From the NCBI GenBank assembly GCA_016292775.1, contig JAEDFN010000029.1, positions 1-22,959 of the forward strand: a stretch of 22,959 bases of DNA, in the 5' to 3' direction. The stretch is from Paludibacteraceae bacterium. Lineage in GTDB: Bacteria > Bacteroidota > Bacteroidia > Bacteroidales > Paludibacteraceae. The notes beneath the pieces were generated by a model. That model worked only from the letters and a program-made list of their open reading frames with translations, did no database searches and was not told where the DNA came from. Position numbers and translations under genes: made by a program. Below, piece by piece: positions 1 to 7,834 of the stretch (position 1 is its first letter; each line of letters starts with the position of its first letter).

Positions 1-16
1 GTCGCCGCCACTTTTC

Positions 17-52
17 AAGGAGAACCCCCTTACCGAGGTTCTCCTTTTTTTT
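17..52 (+). terminator. Rho-independent terminator of an upstream gene
   Basis: A 10-bp perfect stem (AAGGAGAACC at 17-26 pairing with GGTTCTCCTT at 37-46) encloses a 10-nt loop and runs into a T-tract. The gene it serves lies left of the window. It separates that gene from efp, which has its own promoter. Confidence 0.85.
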
Positions 53-140
53 ATTTCCCTCCCTTGCCATTATTCCCTCTTTTTTATTCTTCCCCCTTTC
101 CATTAAATAAAAATAACTAAAGAACTCTTTTTGTAATATG

Positions 141-172
141 TTTGGTTGTTCGAAGAAAAATGATTACCTTTG
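141..172 (+). promoter_or_regulatory. Bacteroidota-type promoter of efp
   Basis: A TTTG at 141-144 and a TACCTTTG at 165-172 are separated by 20 nt. This matches the known Bacteroidota housekeeping promoter form (TTTG, about 19-21 nt, TAnnTTTG). Transcription would start a few bases downstream, giving an efp leader of roughly 40 nt. Confidence 0.75.
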
Positions 173-218
173 TAGCCGAATTATATAGTATTTAATAAAT
201 TGAATTTTAATAGATTGT

Positions 219-785
219 ATGGCAACTACTGCTGATTTTAAAAATGGAATGTGCCTCGATATTGATGGCCAATACTATTTTATCGTAGAATTTTTACATG
301 TAAAACCAGGAAAAGGTCCTGCTTTTGTTCGTACTAAATTAAAAAATGTTACTACCGGCCGCATCCTTGATAAAACTTGGAACTCCGGCGTACGTGTCCA
401 AGAAGTTCGTATTGAGCGTCGCCCTTATCAATTCCTCTATAAAGATGATATGGGTTGCAATTTGATGAATAACGAGACTTTCGAGCAAGTTTCTATTAAT
501 CCGGAATTAATAAATGGTGTGAAATTTATGAAAGAGGGTGATGAACTAGAAGTCGTTGTTCATGCAGAGAGCGAAACTATACTTTATGCCGATATGCCTA
601 CTCATGTAATAATGGAAGTTACTTATACCGAGCCCGGCCTTAAAGGCGATACTGCTACTAACACTCTTAAACCTGCTACTGTAGAAAATGGCGCTGAAGT
701 TCGTGTTCCGTTATTTATCAATGCAGGCGATAAAATCAAAATCGATACTCGCGACGGTTCTTATGTAGAACGTGTAAGAGAATGA
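219..785 (+). CDS. efp: Elongation factor P
   Basis: EF-P binds between the P and E sites of stalled ribosomes and stimulates peptide-bond formation at proline-rich stretches. The 188-residue protein has the usual family length and three-domain build. The N-terminal KOW-like domain carries the loop PGKG at residues 30-33. K32 aligns with the lysine (K34 in E. coli) that many bacteria modify; no modifying enzyme is encoded in this window. The middle domain has the conserved MNNETFEQ stretch, and the C-terminal OB domain has PGLKGDTA and ends in DTRDGSYVERV, as is typical. The ATG at 219 is chosen because the family's N-terminus begins there and an A/T-rich leader precedes it. It is a single-gene unit between two terminators. 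Identification is secure; the modification state of K32 is unknown. Confidence 0.97.
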   Translation: MATTADFKNGMCLDIDGQYYFIVEFLHVKPGKGPAFVRTKLKNVTTGRILDKTWNSGVRVQEVRIERRPYQFLYKDDMGCNLMNNETFEQVSINPELINGVKFMKEGDELEVVVHAESETILYADMPTHVIMEVTYTEPGLKGDTATNTLKPATVENGAEVRVPLFINAGDKIKIDTRDGSYVERVRE

Positions 786-840
786 TTATATACCTATAAT
801 ATGGTAAAAATTTTTGCCTAAGGTAGCAATCAATAAATAT

Positions 841-885
841 AAAAAAGCGGCTGACTTTTTAATCGAATAGTCAGCCGCCTTTTTT
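841..885. terminator. Bidirectional terminator between efp and the minus-strand operon
   Basis: A 10-bp perfect stem (GCGGCTGACT at 847-856 with AGTCAGCCGC at 869-878) is preceded by six A and followed by six T. It can therefore terminate efp on the plus strand and the recJ-to-permease unit on the minus strand, whose last stop codon lies about 100 nt away. Confidence 0.88.
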
Positions 886-983
886 GTTATAAATATCAGT
901 TGCTATAAATAAAAATTTTCTTTTATTGACCATAACTCCAATCATATTCTTGTTCGTTATAATCATATTTATTGGAAAATTAG

Positions 984-1799
984 TCAAAAATCATGTTCAT
1001 CGCAATGATGCTCTTCGCAATGATGTTCCGCGCATTCCGTTTCATGCTCGTGATGGTGGTGATGACTATGATGCCCTTTTCCTAAATATTGTTGTAGCCC
1101 CATTATTAGTCCGAAAACAATAAATAATACACCTGTGAAGATCTTCATGAACTTACTTATCTGTTTTAATCTTTCGTAATATTTGCCAATACTATTCAGA
1201 CTAAAGGCAATAATATATGAAGTTATGATAACGGGAATAGCAGTAGTAGCTGCAAAGATAAATGGAAGAATATAGCCCCAAGATGATACTACACATATTG
1301 GAACCATCATTCCGAAAAATAATACGGCATTAGTAGGGCAAAAAGCCATTGTAAGTATTGCTCCTAATAAAAAAGCTCCTATACTTCCGTGAAAAGATGT
1401 TTGCTGTATGTTCTTTACAATATTTATCTGTGGTAATTTGATATAGTCAGAAAAACAGAGAAATAAACCCATGATAATCATGAATATAGTTACTATTATC
1501 GTTCCCCATTTTTCAAAGAATAATTCAAAACCGGAAATATTGGTACCTGCCTGTAATAATAATATTAATACTACTCCAAGCAATCCATAGCAAATTGTTC
1601 GCCCGAAAGTGTACCACAATCCGCAGATAAAAGAGCGCTTCTTATCGTTTACATCGCGACTGATATAGCCTATTGCGGCAATATTAGTCAAGAGCAAACA
1701 AGGGTCAAGAGCAAAAACAATACCAAGTATCAATACCATCAATATAGGAGATGATGTATTACTGGCGTAATTGCTTAATAATGACAGGATATTATCCAT
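984..1799 (-). CDS. CcdA/DsbD-like (ArsG-type) membrane protein with a His/Cys-rich tail
   Basis: This 271-residue inner-membrane protein has six predicted helices in two similar halves. Each half has one Cys next to a Pro: C34 in ALDPC and C154 in FCPTN. That arrangement is the hallmark of the CcdA/DsbD family, which moves electrons from cytoplasmic thioredoxin to the outside. Proteins of this shape beside a small thioredoxin are often annotated as ArsG-type arsenical permeases, so metal(loid) export is an alternative. Basic residues cluster in the first, third and fifth loops (for example near residues 49-55 and 205-219), which by the positive-inside rule puts both ends in the periplasm. 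The tail (about residues 241-271) has 13 His and 3 Cys, ending in three pentads CAEHH-CEEHH-CDEHD, and would bind soft or borderline metal ions. Its ATG overlaps the thioredoxin stop codon by one base, implying translational coupling. The substrate is unknown. Confidence 0.75.
   Translation of the reverse strand: MDNILSLLSNYASNTSSPILMVLILGIVFALDPCLLLTNIAAIGYISRDVNDKKRSFICGLWYTFGRTICYGLLGVVLILLLQAGTNISGFELFFEKWGTIIVTIFMIIMGLFLCFSDYIKLPQINIVKNIQQTSFHGSIGAFLLGAILTMAFCPTNAVLFFGMMVPICVVSSWGYILPFIFAATTAIPVIITSYIIAFSLNSIGKYYERLKQISKFMKIFTGVLFIVFGLIMGLQQYLGKGHHSHHHHHEHETECAEHHCEEHHCDEHDF
1000..1030 (-). repeat. Imperfect 15-nt tandem repeat encoding Cys-x-x-His-His pentads
   Basis: On the plus strand CGCAATGATG occurs at 1001-1010 and again at 1016-1025, a 15-nt period. 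In the minus-strand reading frame each unit encodes a C-x-E-H-H pentad in the tail of the membrane protein. A third, more diverged pentad lies at the C-terminal end. Copy number could vary by slippage; this is inference. Confidence 0.6.
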
Positions 1800-2038
1800 T
1801 ATCTATTCTCTATTATTAATTGTTTGGCTTCTTCAACGGAGTAGTGCTTGCCGGAACTTACTACCTTGTCGTTTATGATGATTGCAGGCGTTTGTAATAC
1901 CCCTAATTGAAGTACTTTTACAATATCATTTACGTGTTCTATTTCAATATCGCCACCGATTTCCGCAGCCGCCTTTTCTATCGCTTCATGTGTATGATGG
2001 CATGCAGAACAGCAATCTCCGATAATTTGTATTTTCAT
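1799..2038 (-). CDS. Small thioredoxin-like redox protein (CSAC active site)
   Basis: This is a 79-residue cytoplasmic thioredoxin-fold protein of the minimal type once called redox-active disulfide protein 2. The active site is C10-S-A-C13, directly after another Cys (C9), right at the end of the first strand. The cis-proline signature TPAIIIN lies in the second half. There is no signal peptide. The reading frame is open for 40 codons upstream, but that extension is low-complexity, overlaps the preceding gene, and lacks thioredoxin character. The ATG at 2038 starts exactly at the first beta-strand (MKIQII) and is preceded by an A/T-rich stretch. The stop overlaps the start of the membrane protein gene, so the two are probably made together. 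The likely role is to reduce, or pass thiol-bound cargo to, that protein; this is inference. Confidence 0.8.
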   Translation of the reverse strand: MKIQIIGDCCSACHHTHEAIEKAAAEIGGDIEIEHVNDIVKVLQLGVLQTPAIIINDKVVSSGKHYSVEEAKQLIIENR

Positions 2039-2147
2039 TTTTAATATGATGATAAAAATCCGTTTAAGTTCGAAGACAATAACCTCAACAATCTTTTTAT
2101 AGATATATAAGGTATTTTTACTTCCGTAGTTGTAAGGAATAAATATA

Positions 2148-3293
2148 TTATAGAGCACACTCTAAAATAGCACGCGCTACTGCACCGGTAACGTTTTTAC
2201 ACTCTCCTAAGCGTACTCCTCTTTCGTTAAATCTTTTTTCAATTTCGGCAATTGTCTCTTCTCCAATATTGAATTCAGATAATCTGGTTTTTAATCCGAG
2301 TTTTCTAAAGAATTGTTCCGTACAATTAATAGTTTCCGCAATTCTTTCTCCATCGCTACCTTTGGTTATGCCCCAAATTCTTTCACCATATTGCAGTATT
2401 TTGTCGTGCTTTTGCTCGCTTAATACTGTCATAGTGCCAGGCAACACAATAGCCAATGTCTCACCATGTGTAATTCCATGTAAAGCTGTCAACTCATGGC
2501 CTATCATATGTGTACACCAATCTTGTGGTACTCCCATGGCAATGAAGCCGTTAAGTCCCATAGTGGCATTGAGCATGTATTGTGCCATTATCTCATAATC
2601 ACATGGCTTTTCATGAACATACGGAGCTATTTCTATCAACGTTTGCAATATTCCTTCAGCCCAACGGTCCATCAACGGATTAATACCCGACGCCGTGAGA
2701 TATTGTTCCATTACATGAACGAAAGTATCTGCTATTCCACAAGAAACCTGATAGTCCGGAATAGAATAGGTTACTTCCGGATCCAAAACGGAAAATTTTG
2801 GATGATATGAATAGAAAGCATATTTCTCTTTAGTAGCAATACATGAAATAACGGCACCGGAATTCATCTCCGACCCTGTAGCAGGCATCGTCATAACACT
2901 GCCAATAGGTAATGCTTTGCCTACCAATTTGTTGTTCATTACCAAATCCCAAGCATCGCCTTCGTAACATATTCCACATGCAATGAGTTTTGTGCCGTCG
3001 AGTACCGAACCGCCTCCTACTGCTATGATAAATTCTACACCCTCTTTCTTACCAAGCTCAATGGCTTTGCGCAGTGTTTCTATTTTTGGATTAGGCTCAA
3101 TGCCCCAAAATTCTACTATTTCATGTCCGGTTAAAGCCTTGATTACCTGGTCGTAAACGCCATTCTTCTTTACACTTCCACCACCGAAAGTGAGCATTAT
3201 CTTGGTTTTCTTTTCAAATTGCTCTGCCAATTGAGCTATTGTTCCTTTGCCGAAAATCAATTTCGTCGGATTTTGAAATGTGAAATTAAACAT
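2148..3293 (-). CDS. Iron-containing alcohol dehydrogenase, YqhD/BdhA type (aldehyde reductase)
   Basis: The enzyme reduces aldehydes to alcohols using NAD(P)H and a divalent metal, in the cytoplasm. Its 381 residues are close to the 387 of E. coli YqhD. The N-terminal nucleotide-binding half contains the GGGS turn at 37-40, which in YqhD accepts the 2'-phosphate of NADPH, and GGGSVLDGTK at 93-102. The metal ligands line up with YqhD at a constant offset of five: D189, H193, H262 and H276. Members of this family protect against short-chain aldehydes from lipid peroxidation or make fermentation alcohols; which applies here cannot be told. It starts 5 nt after the ABC exporter gene ends, so the two are one transcript. 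A 109-nt A/T-rich gap without an obvious promoter or terminator separates it from the thioredoxin gene. Confidence 0.9.
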   Translation of the reverse strand: MFNFTFQNPTKLIFGKGTIAQLAEQFEKKTKIMLTFGGGSVKKNGVYDQVIKALTGHEIVEFWGIEPNPKIETLRKAIELGKKEGVEFIIAVGGGSVLDGTKLIACGICYEGDAWDLVMNNKLVGKALPIGSVMTMPATGSEMNSGAVISCIATKEKYAFYSYHPKFSVLDPEVTYSIPDYQVSCGIADTFVHVMEQYLTASGINPLMDRWAEGILQTLIEIAPYVHEKPCDYEIMAQYMLNATMGLNGFIAMGVPQDWCTHMIGHELTALHGITHGETLAIVLPGTMTVLSEQKHDKILQYGERIWGITKGSDGERIAETINCTEQFFRKLGLKTRLSEFNIGEETIAEIEKRFNERGVRLGECKNVTGAVARAILECAL

Positions 3294-3298
3294 AGTAT

Positions 3299-5158
3299 CT
3301 AATTTTTATTTGTGTTAAATTGAATATCGTATAATTTTTTGTATTTACCGTTTTTTCTTATTAATTCATCATGAGTACCGGTTTCTATTATAGCCCCTTT
3401 ATCCATTACACAGATGATGTCTGCCGATTTTATTGTGGATAATCTATGGGCAATTACTATGGTGGTTCTATGCTCCATAAGTTTTTCTATTGCTGCTTGC
3501 ACCAGTTTCTCCGATTCGGTATCTAACGCCGATGTTGCTTCGTCAAGAATTAATATTGGAGGATTTTTTAATATCGCTCTTGCAATACATATTCTTTGGC
3601 GTTGACCTCCGCTGAGTAACATACCTCTGTCTCCAACCATATAGTTGTATCCATGCTCCAATTGCTCGATAAACTCATGGGCATTTGCAATCTTAGCGGC
3701 TCTTTTTACCTCTTCTATTGTAGCATTTTTTACTCCAAAAGCGATATTGTTGAAAATAGTATCGTTAAAGAGTATCGGCTCTTGATTGACATTGCCGATA
3801 AGCCCTCGTAGTGAAACCATATCTATATCTCTTATTTCATGCCCGTCAATATAAATATTTCCATCGGTAATATCATAAAAGTGTGGTATTAAATCAACTA
3901 ATGTCGATTTTCCGGACCCGGATTCTCCTACCAAGGCTACTGTAGTACCTTTCTTTATTGTAAGATTAATATCTCGTAATATCCAATTGTCTTCGTTTAA
4001 ATTGTATTTAAAATAGAGATTCTTTATCTCGATATTGTTGTTAAATTCCTTGATTTTTATAGCATTATCGTGTACTATCAAATCATTTTGAGCATTCAAT
4101 ATTTCGTCAATCCTCTCAAGCGATGCGGTGCCTTTTTTGATGCTATATCCCGCTTTTGACAAGTCTTTAAACGGCTGAATAATGCTATAGAAAATTACCA
4201 AATAGTAGATGAATTCAGGAGCGGAAATAGTGGAGTTCCCCATTAGAATAAGTCTTCCTCCGTACCATAACAAGATAGCTATTACCATCGTGCCGAGAAA
4301 TTCACTTACAGGGTGGGCTAATAGATACCTCGTTTGTATTTTATTAAATGTAGTTCGAATATTATTATTCAATGCCTGAAAGCGTTCAATGAGTTTGTTT
4401 TCTGCATTGAAGGCTTTTATTATTCTCAATCCGCCTAATGTTTCTTCTATTTGAGATAGTAAGTCGCCGTTTAATTCTTGCCCTTTAGTAGATCTTTTTT
4501 TCAGAGAGCGACCTATCCTACCTATTAGTAAACCGCTTATCGGTAATAGTAAAAGCACGAATAAAGTCAGACGCCAACTCATATAAAAGAGCACTGCTAT
4601 ATAAATTATTATCATTATCGGATTTTTAAAGAGCATCTCGAGCGAAGCGATTACCGAATTTTCCACCTCCGAAACGTCGTTACTCATCCTACTCATGATG
4701 TCTCCTTTCCTTTCTTGAGAATAATAGCCGATAGGCAAAGATATTAATTTGTCGTAAATCTGATTTCTAATATCACGCAATACTCCTGTACGGATAGGTA
4801 CAAGAGCTGCCCCTCCGCCAAAAGTACTCATCACTTTAAAGAATGTCATCGTTACTAAATACACTCCCAAAAGTATTAATGCCGATGATGCTCCATATTC
4901 CGATATCAGCTCTTCGATATAGGCGTAAATATTATTTTGTGCAATGTCGATATAGCTTTCTAATGTGGTGGCTTCCGATAGGGGAATGTAACTGTGATCC
5001 TCTCCGGTTAACCCAAAGAGTATTTGTAAGATAGGTATAATACTCGCAAAAGAAAATAAATTGAATATTGTAGCAAGTAAATTCAGTGAAATACTCAGTA
5101 TTACATACCTTTTATACCCGTGTAGAAACCGCCTTAAAATAGATAAAATATTCTTCAT
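3299..5158 (-). CDS. MsbA-like ABC exporter (fused permease and ATPase)
   Basis: This is a half-transporter that would act as a homodimer in the inner membrane. The N-terminal part (about residues 15-340) has the six-helix exporter fold, with a long soluble segment around 50-85 between helices 1 and 2. The ATPase part follows: Walker A GESGSGKS at 411-418, Q-loop Q459, signature LSGGQ at 515-519, Walker B ILILDE ending at E540, and switch histidine H571. All catalytic residues are present. At 619 residues it fits the MsbA/lipid-exporting group, and in Bacteroidota such proteins are commonly annotated as lipid A or multidrug exporters. The substrate cannot be read from the sequence. The gene lies 5 nt downstream of recJ and 5 nt upstream of the reductase gene, in one tight unit. 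Confidence 0.9.
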   Translation of the reverse strand: MKNILSILRRFLHGYKRYVILSISLNLLATIFNLFSFASIIPILQILFGLTGEDHSYIPLSEATTLESYIDIAQNNIYAYIEELISEYGASSALILLGVYLVTMTFFKVMSTFGGGAALVPIRTGVLRDIRNQIYDKLISLPIGYYSQERKGDIMSRMSNDVSEVENSVIASLEMLFKNPIMIIIYIAVLFYMSWRLTLFVLLLLPISGLLIGRIGRSLKKRSTKGQELNGDLLSQIEETLGGLRIIKAFNAENKLIERFQALNNNIRTTFNKIQTRYLLAHPVSEFLGTMVIAILLWYGGRLILMGNSTISAPEFIYYLVIFYSIIQPFKDLSKAGYSIKKGTASLERIDEILNAQNDLIVHDNAIKIKEFNNNIEIKNLYFKYNLNEDNWILRDINLTIKKGTTVALVGESGSGKSTLVDLIPHFYDITDGNIYIDGHEIRDIDMVSLRGLIGNVNQEPILFNDTIFNNIAFGVKNATIEEVKRAAKIANAHEFIEQLEHGYNYMVGDRGMLLSGGQRQRICIARAILKNPPILILDEATSALDTESEKLVQAAIEKLMEHRTTIVIAHRLSTIKSADIICVMDKGAIIETGTHDELIRKNGKYKKLYDIQFNTNKN

Positions 5159-5163
5159 CAGCT

Positions 5164-6891
5164 TCAGTACTTTATGTCTTTTACCATTAATTGAGTAGTG
5201 GCAGGCTTAAAATATGTGTTATCTTCTATCGTGTAAACAATATTTATCGGAGTTTTTTCCTTTAAATATTTGTTGTATTCACTCATTTTAAAGGCTATGC
5301 CGGACATTCTTGAATTGATGCTGTAATCGGTAATCTCAAGTTTTAAATGTTCTGCTGTTTGACCCACAATTTTCGACATGTTGTTGTAATCAAAAATGTT
5401 TTTAGTGCAGAAATATGGTTTTGGATTGCCCGGTCCGAATGGCTCAAAACTGCGTAAAATATTTACAAATCTACTGTCAATCTCTTTAAATTGGATAGTG
5501 TCGTCAATCTCAATTGTTGGAATAAGCAATTCGGGAGTTATGTTATTGGATACATATTCGCAAAATTGCTGTTTGAATTTATCCAAATTCTCCTCTTTTA
5601 ATGATAATCCTGCTGCATAAGTATGCCCACCGAAATTTTCTAATAAATCCCTGCAAGAGTCAATGGCTTGATATAGGTCAAAACCTTGAATCGACCGTGC
5701 CGACCCGCTTATCATGTCATTGGCTTTGGTAAGTACTATTGTAGGTTTGTAATATTTCTCCGTTAATCTCGAAGCAACAATACCTACTATGCCTTTATGC
5801 CAATTAGGATTATATACTATTATGGAAGAGTTGTTGGTATCGGCTGTTTCGTTAATTACTTTTTCGGCTTCCAAAGTGGTGTCTTTATCAATATTTCTAC
5901 GCTCGTCGTTGTAGCTGTTAATGTTTTTGCTCAGCTGATAAGCTTGAGAAAAGTCGTTACTGATAAGCAACTCTACCACTTCACGCCCCGATTTCATCCT
6001 GCCGGATGCGTTTATTCGCGGTCCTATTTTAAATACGATGTCATTGATGGAAATCTCTTTAGTGTGAGTCATCTCACACACTTCCATTATAGCTTTCAAA
6101 CCGCAACATGGTTGTTCATTCAGCCTTTTAATGCCATAATAAGCCAATATTCTATTCTCTCCGGTAATAGGCACAATGTCGGAAGCTATACTTACTGCAA
6201 GTAAATCCAAGTGCTTGTCTACATCACTTTTAGGTATGCCGTTTGCCGAGGCAAAGGCTTGCATAAGTTTGTACCCAACTCCACACCCCGATAGATGTTT
6301 GTACGGATAGTTGTCGTCCGAACGTTTTGAATCCAACACAGCAACCGCCCTCGGTAAGGCGATGTCCGTAGTGTGATGGTCACAAATAATGCAGTCTATG
6401 CCTAATGATTTGGCATATTCCACTTCGTCTATCGCTTTTATCCCACAGTCTAATGCTATGATGAGGTTAATGTTATGCTCCTTGGCATAGTCTATCCCTT
6501 TAAAAGATATTCCATATCCTTCATTATATCTGTCCGGAATATAGTAATCAAGTACTTGTGGAGAACAAATTAGTGGCTTTAAAAATTTGTATACCAAGGC
6601 TACAGCCGTTGTGCCATCTACATCATAATCTCCATATACAAGTATGTTCTCTTTTTGCTCCAATGCTCGAGTCAGCCTTTTTACTGCCTTGTCCATGTCT
6701 TGTATCAACATAGGGTTGTGTAAATCTTCTAACTTCGGATTGAAAAACGATTCTGCCTCTTTTTGTGTCGTTATCCCCCTTAATAATAGCATTTTAACTA
6801 TTGTTGGAGGCAAATTTAACTCTTTTGCAAGCTTCTCTTTCTTACTTTCTTCTTCCGTACTTAATTCTTTAAAAAACCATTTGTTTTGCAT
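5164..6891 (-). CDS. recJ: Single-stranded-DNA-specific exonuclease RecJ
   Basis: RecJ degrades single-stranded DNA 5' to 3' in recombination repair, mismatch repair and rescue of stalled forks. The 575-residue protein has the usual family length. The DHH phosphoesterase motifs are all visible: DYDVDG at 88-93, the D148-C-G turn, and DHH at 171-173. The DHHA1 part follows, with IGPRINASGRM and the nucleotide-contacting GGH..AAG motif, and then the C-terminal OB-like domain. The ATG at 6891 places the N-terminus where family members start. It is the first gene of the minus-strand unit and has a candidate promoter about 110-120 nt upstream. Nothing looks broken. Confidence 0.96.
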   Translation of the reverse strand: MQNKWFFKELSTEEESKKEKLAKELNLPPTIVKMLLLRGITTQKEAESFFNPKLEDLHNPMLIQDMDKAVKRLTRALEQKENILVYGDYDVDGTTAVALVYKFLKPLICSPQVLDYYIPDRYNEGYGISFKGIDYAKEHNINLIIALDCGIKAIDEVEYAKSLGIDCIICDHHTTDIALPRAVAVLDSKRSDDNYPYKHLSGCGVGYKLMQAFASANGIPKSDVDKHLDLLAVSIASDIVPITGENRILAYYGIKRLNEQPCCGLKAIMEVCEMTHTKEISINDIVFKIGPRINASGRMKSGREVVELLISNDFSQAYQLSKNINSYNDERRNIDKDTTLEAEKVINETADTNNSSIIVYNPNWHKGIVGIVASRLTEKYYKPTIVLTKANDMISGSARSIQGFDLYQAIDSCRDLLENFGGHTYAAGLSLKEENLDKFKQQFCEYVSNNITPELLIPTIEIDDTIQFKEIDSRFVNILRSFEPFGPGNPKPYFCTKNIFDYNNMSKIVGQTAEHLKLEITDYSINSRMSGIAFKMSEYNKYLKEKTPINIVYTIEDNTYFKPATTQLMVKDIKY

Positions 6892-6923
6892 TATATTGTT
6901 TGTTTGATTATCATTTTCAGAAT

Positions 6924-7039
6924 ACTTTAGTTGTGCTTATCTTTTTATTTTCTAAAGTTTTACATTGTCAAATAGGCATAATATATCTAAAGTATTAAAC
7001 TTTACAAATATAGACATTTTTACTGAAATTATAACTTTA
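6924..7039. repeat. Cluster of TAAAGT/ACTTTA hexamers around the recJ promoter
   Basis: ACTTTA or its complement occurs at 6924-6929, 6953-6958, 6988-6993, 6999-7004 and 7034-7039. The pair 6988-7004 forms an inverted repeat (TAAAGT, 5 nt, ACTTTA) just downstream of the candidate minus-strand -7 element, where transcription would begin. Two pairs in the same orientation are exactly 35 nt apart (TCTAAAGT at 6951 and 6986; AACTTTA at 6998 and 7033). This could be an operator, or chance in AT-rich DNA. Confidence 0.35.
7005..7012 (-). promoter_or_regulatory. Candidate -7 element for the recJ operon
   Basis: Read on the minus strand the sequence is TATATTTG, a match to TAnnTTTG. No TTTG-like -33 element is seen 19-21 nt upstream, so the call is tentative. 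It would give recJ a leader of about 100 nt. Confidence 0.4.
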
Positions 7040-7183
7040 ATTTTCTTTTTTTTCTGTCAAAACGATATTTTTTATGTATTAATTCTTTTTTCTCTTTCTT
7101 TATCTTTTCTATGTTATTGTTGTGTGAATATATATTTCTGAATATCGCGTTAATCTTTTGCCTGCCATGTGAAGTTTATTTTT

Positions 7184-7214
7184 TTTATCAAGTAGAAAAA
7201 AAATTGTATCTTTG
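7184..7214 (+). promoter_or_regulatory. Promoter of the threonylcarbamoyl-AMP synthase gene
   Basis: TATCTTTG at 7207-7214 matches the Bacteroidota -7 element. A TTTA at 7184-7187 stands 19 nt upstream as a one-mismatch -33 element. The leader would be only about 15-20 nt. Confidence 0.6.
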
Positions 7215-7237
7215 CATAATATTTCCTTTCGAAAAAT

Positions 7238-7810
7238 ATGGACGATAAATTGATAGAAGAGGTTAAAAAAGCTATCTCAGTGATGAAGCAGGGTGGCGTA
7301 ATCTTATATCCTACCGATACCATTTGGGGCATAGGTTGTGACGCTACCAATTCCGAGGCGGTGGCTAAGATTTTTGAAATTAAACATCGAGCCGAGAGTA
7401 AATCAATGATTGTACTTGTTGATTCATTATCTCGCGCTCAAAATTATGTTAATCAATTGCCGGATATTGCTTGGGATTTGGTGGATATTGCCGATAAACC
7501 GCTTACAATTATTTACGATGGTGCAAAAAATTTGGCCCATAATCTGATTGCGGAAGATGGCTCTATTGCTATTAGGGTTACTTCTGAGTCGTTTTCTAAT
7601 GAGTTATGCCGCCGTTTTGCAAAACCTATAGTCTCTACTTCGGCAAATATCAGTGGAAATAACGCCCCTCATATTTTTTCTGAAATAGATAAGGAAATAC
7701 TAAATGCCGTTGATTATGTGGTGAATTTTCGTAGAGATGATAATAATCCGTCTTCTCCTTCATCTATTATTAAACTGGGAGTTAATGGTGCTGTAAAGGT
7801 TATTCGTTAA
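7238..7810 (+). CDS. tsaC: L-threonylcarbamoyladenylate synthase (Sua5/YciO/YrdC family)
   Basis: This enzyme makes threonylcarbamoyl-AMP from threonine, bicarbonate and ATP, the first step of t6A37 formation on tRNAs reading ANN codons. The 190-residue protein is the short form consisting of only the YrdC domain, without the C-terminal Sua5 domain. Visible motifs are YPTDTIWGIG at 24-33, the basic cluster K49-H-R followed by K55-S that binds the nucleotide, and STSANISG around 133-140. YciO-type paralogues share these features, so the symbol is a best guess rather than certain. It starts the plus-strand unit and is followed 24 nt later by the sugar transferase gene. Confidence 0.88.
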   Translation: MDDKLIEEVKKAISVMKQGGVILYPTDTIWGIGCDATNSEAVAKIFEIKHRAESKSMIVLVDSLSRAQNYVNQLPDIAWDLVDIADKPLTIIYDGAKNLAHNLIAEDGSIAIRVTSESFSNELCRRFAKPIVSTSANISGNNAPHIFSEIDKEILNAVDYVVNFRRDDNNPSSPSSIIKLGVNGAVKVIR

Positions 7811-7834
7811 TGTGCTGAAAAAGACTTATCTTTA

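Larger units (their letters stand above)
6892..7237. other. Divergent 346-nt intergenic region between recJ and the tsaC-type gene
   Basis: This stretch has no convincing gene. It is very AT-rich, with pyrimidine-rich runs near 7040-7110. It holds a candidate minus-strand promoter for the recJ unit, a plus-strand promoter for the threonylcarbamoyl-AMP synthase gene, and five copies of the hexamer TAAAGT/ACTTTA. No strong GC-rich hairpin or RNA gene is visible. Confidence 0.7.

Noticed and set aside
926..1123. 65-codon plus-strand open frame near the efp terminator
   Set aside because: It is antisense to the His/Cys-rich tail coding sequence, and its composition is explained by that tail.
2039..2158. 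40-codon N-terminal extension of the small thioredoxin
   Set aside because: It overlaps the reductase gene, is low-complexity and hydrophobic, and lies upstream of a clean family-like start at 2038.
2147..2165. Small palindrome TAGAG/CTCTA at the end of the reductase gene
   Set aside because: The stem is only 5 bp and has no T-tract; it is too weak to call a terminator.
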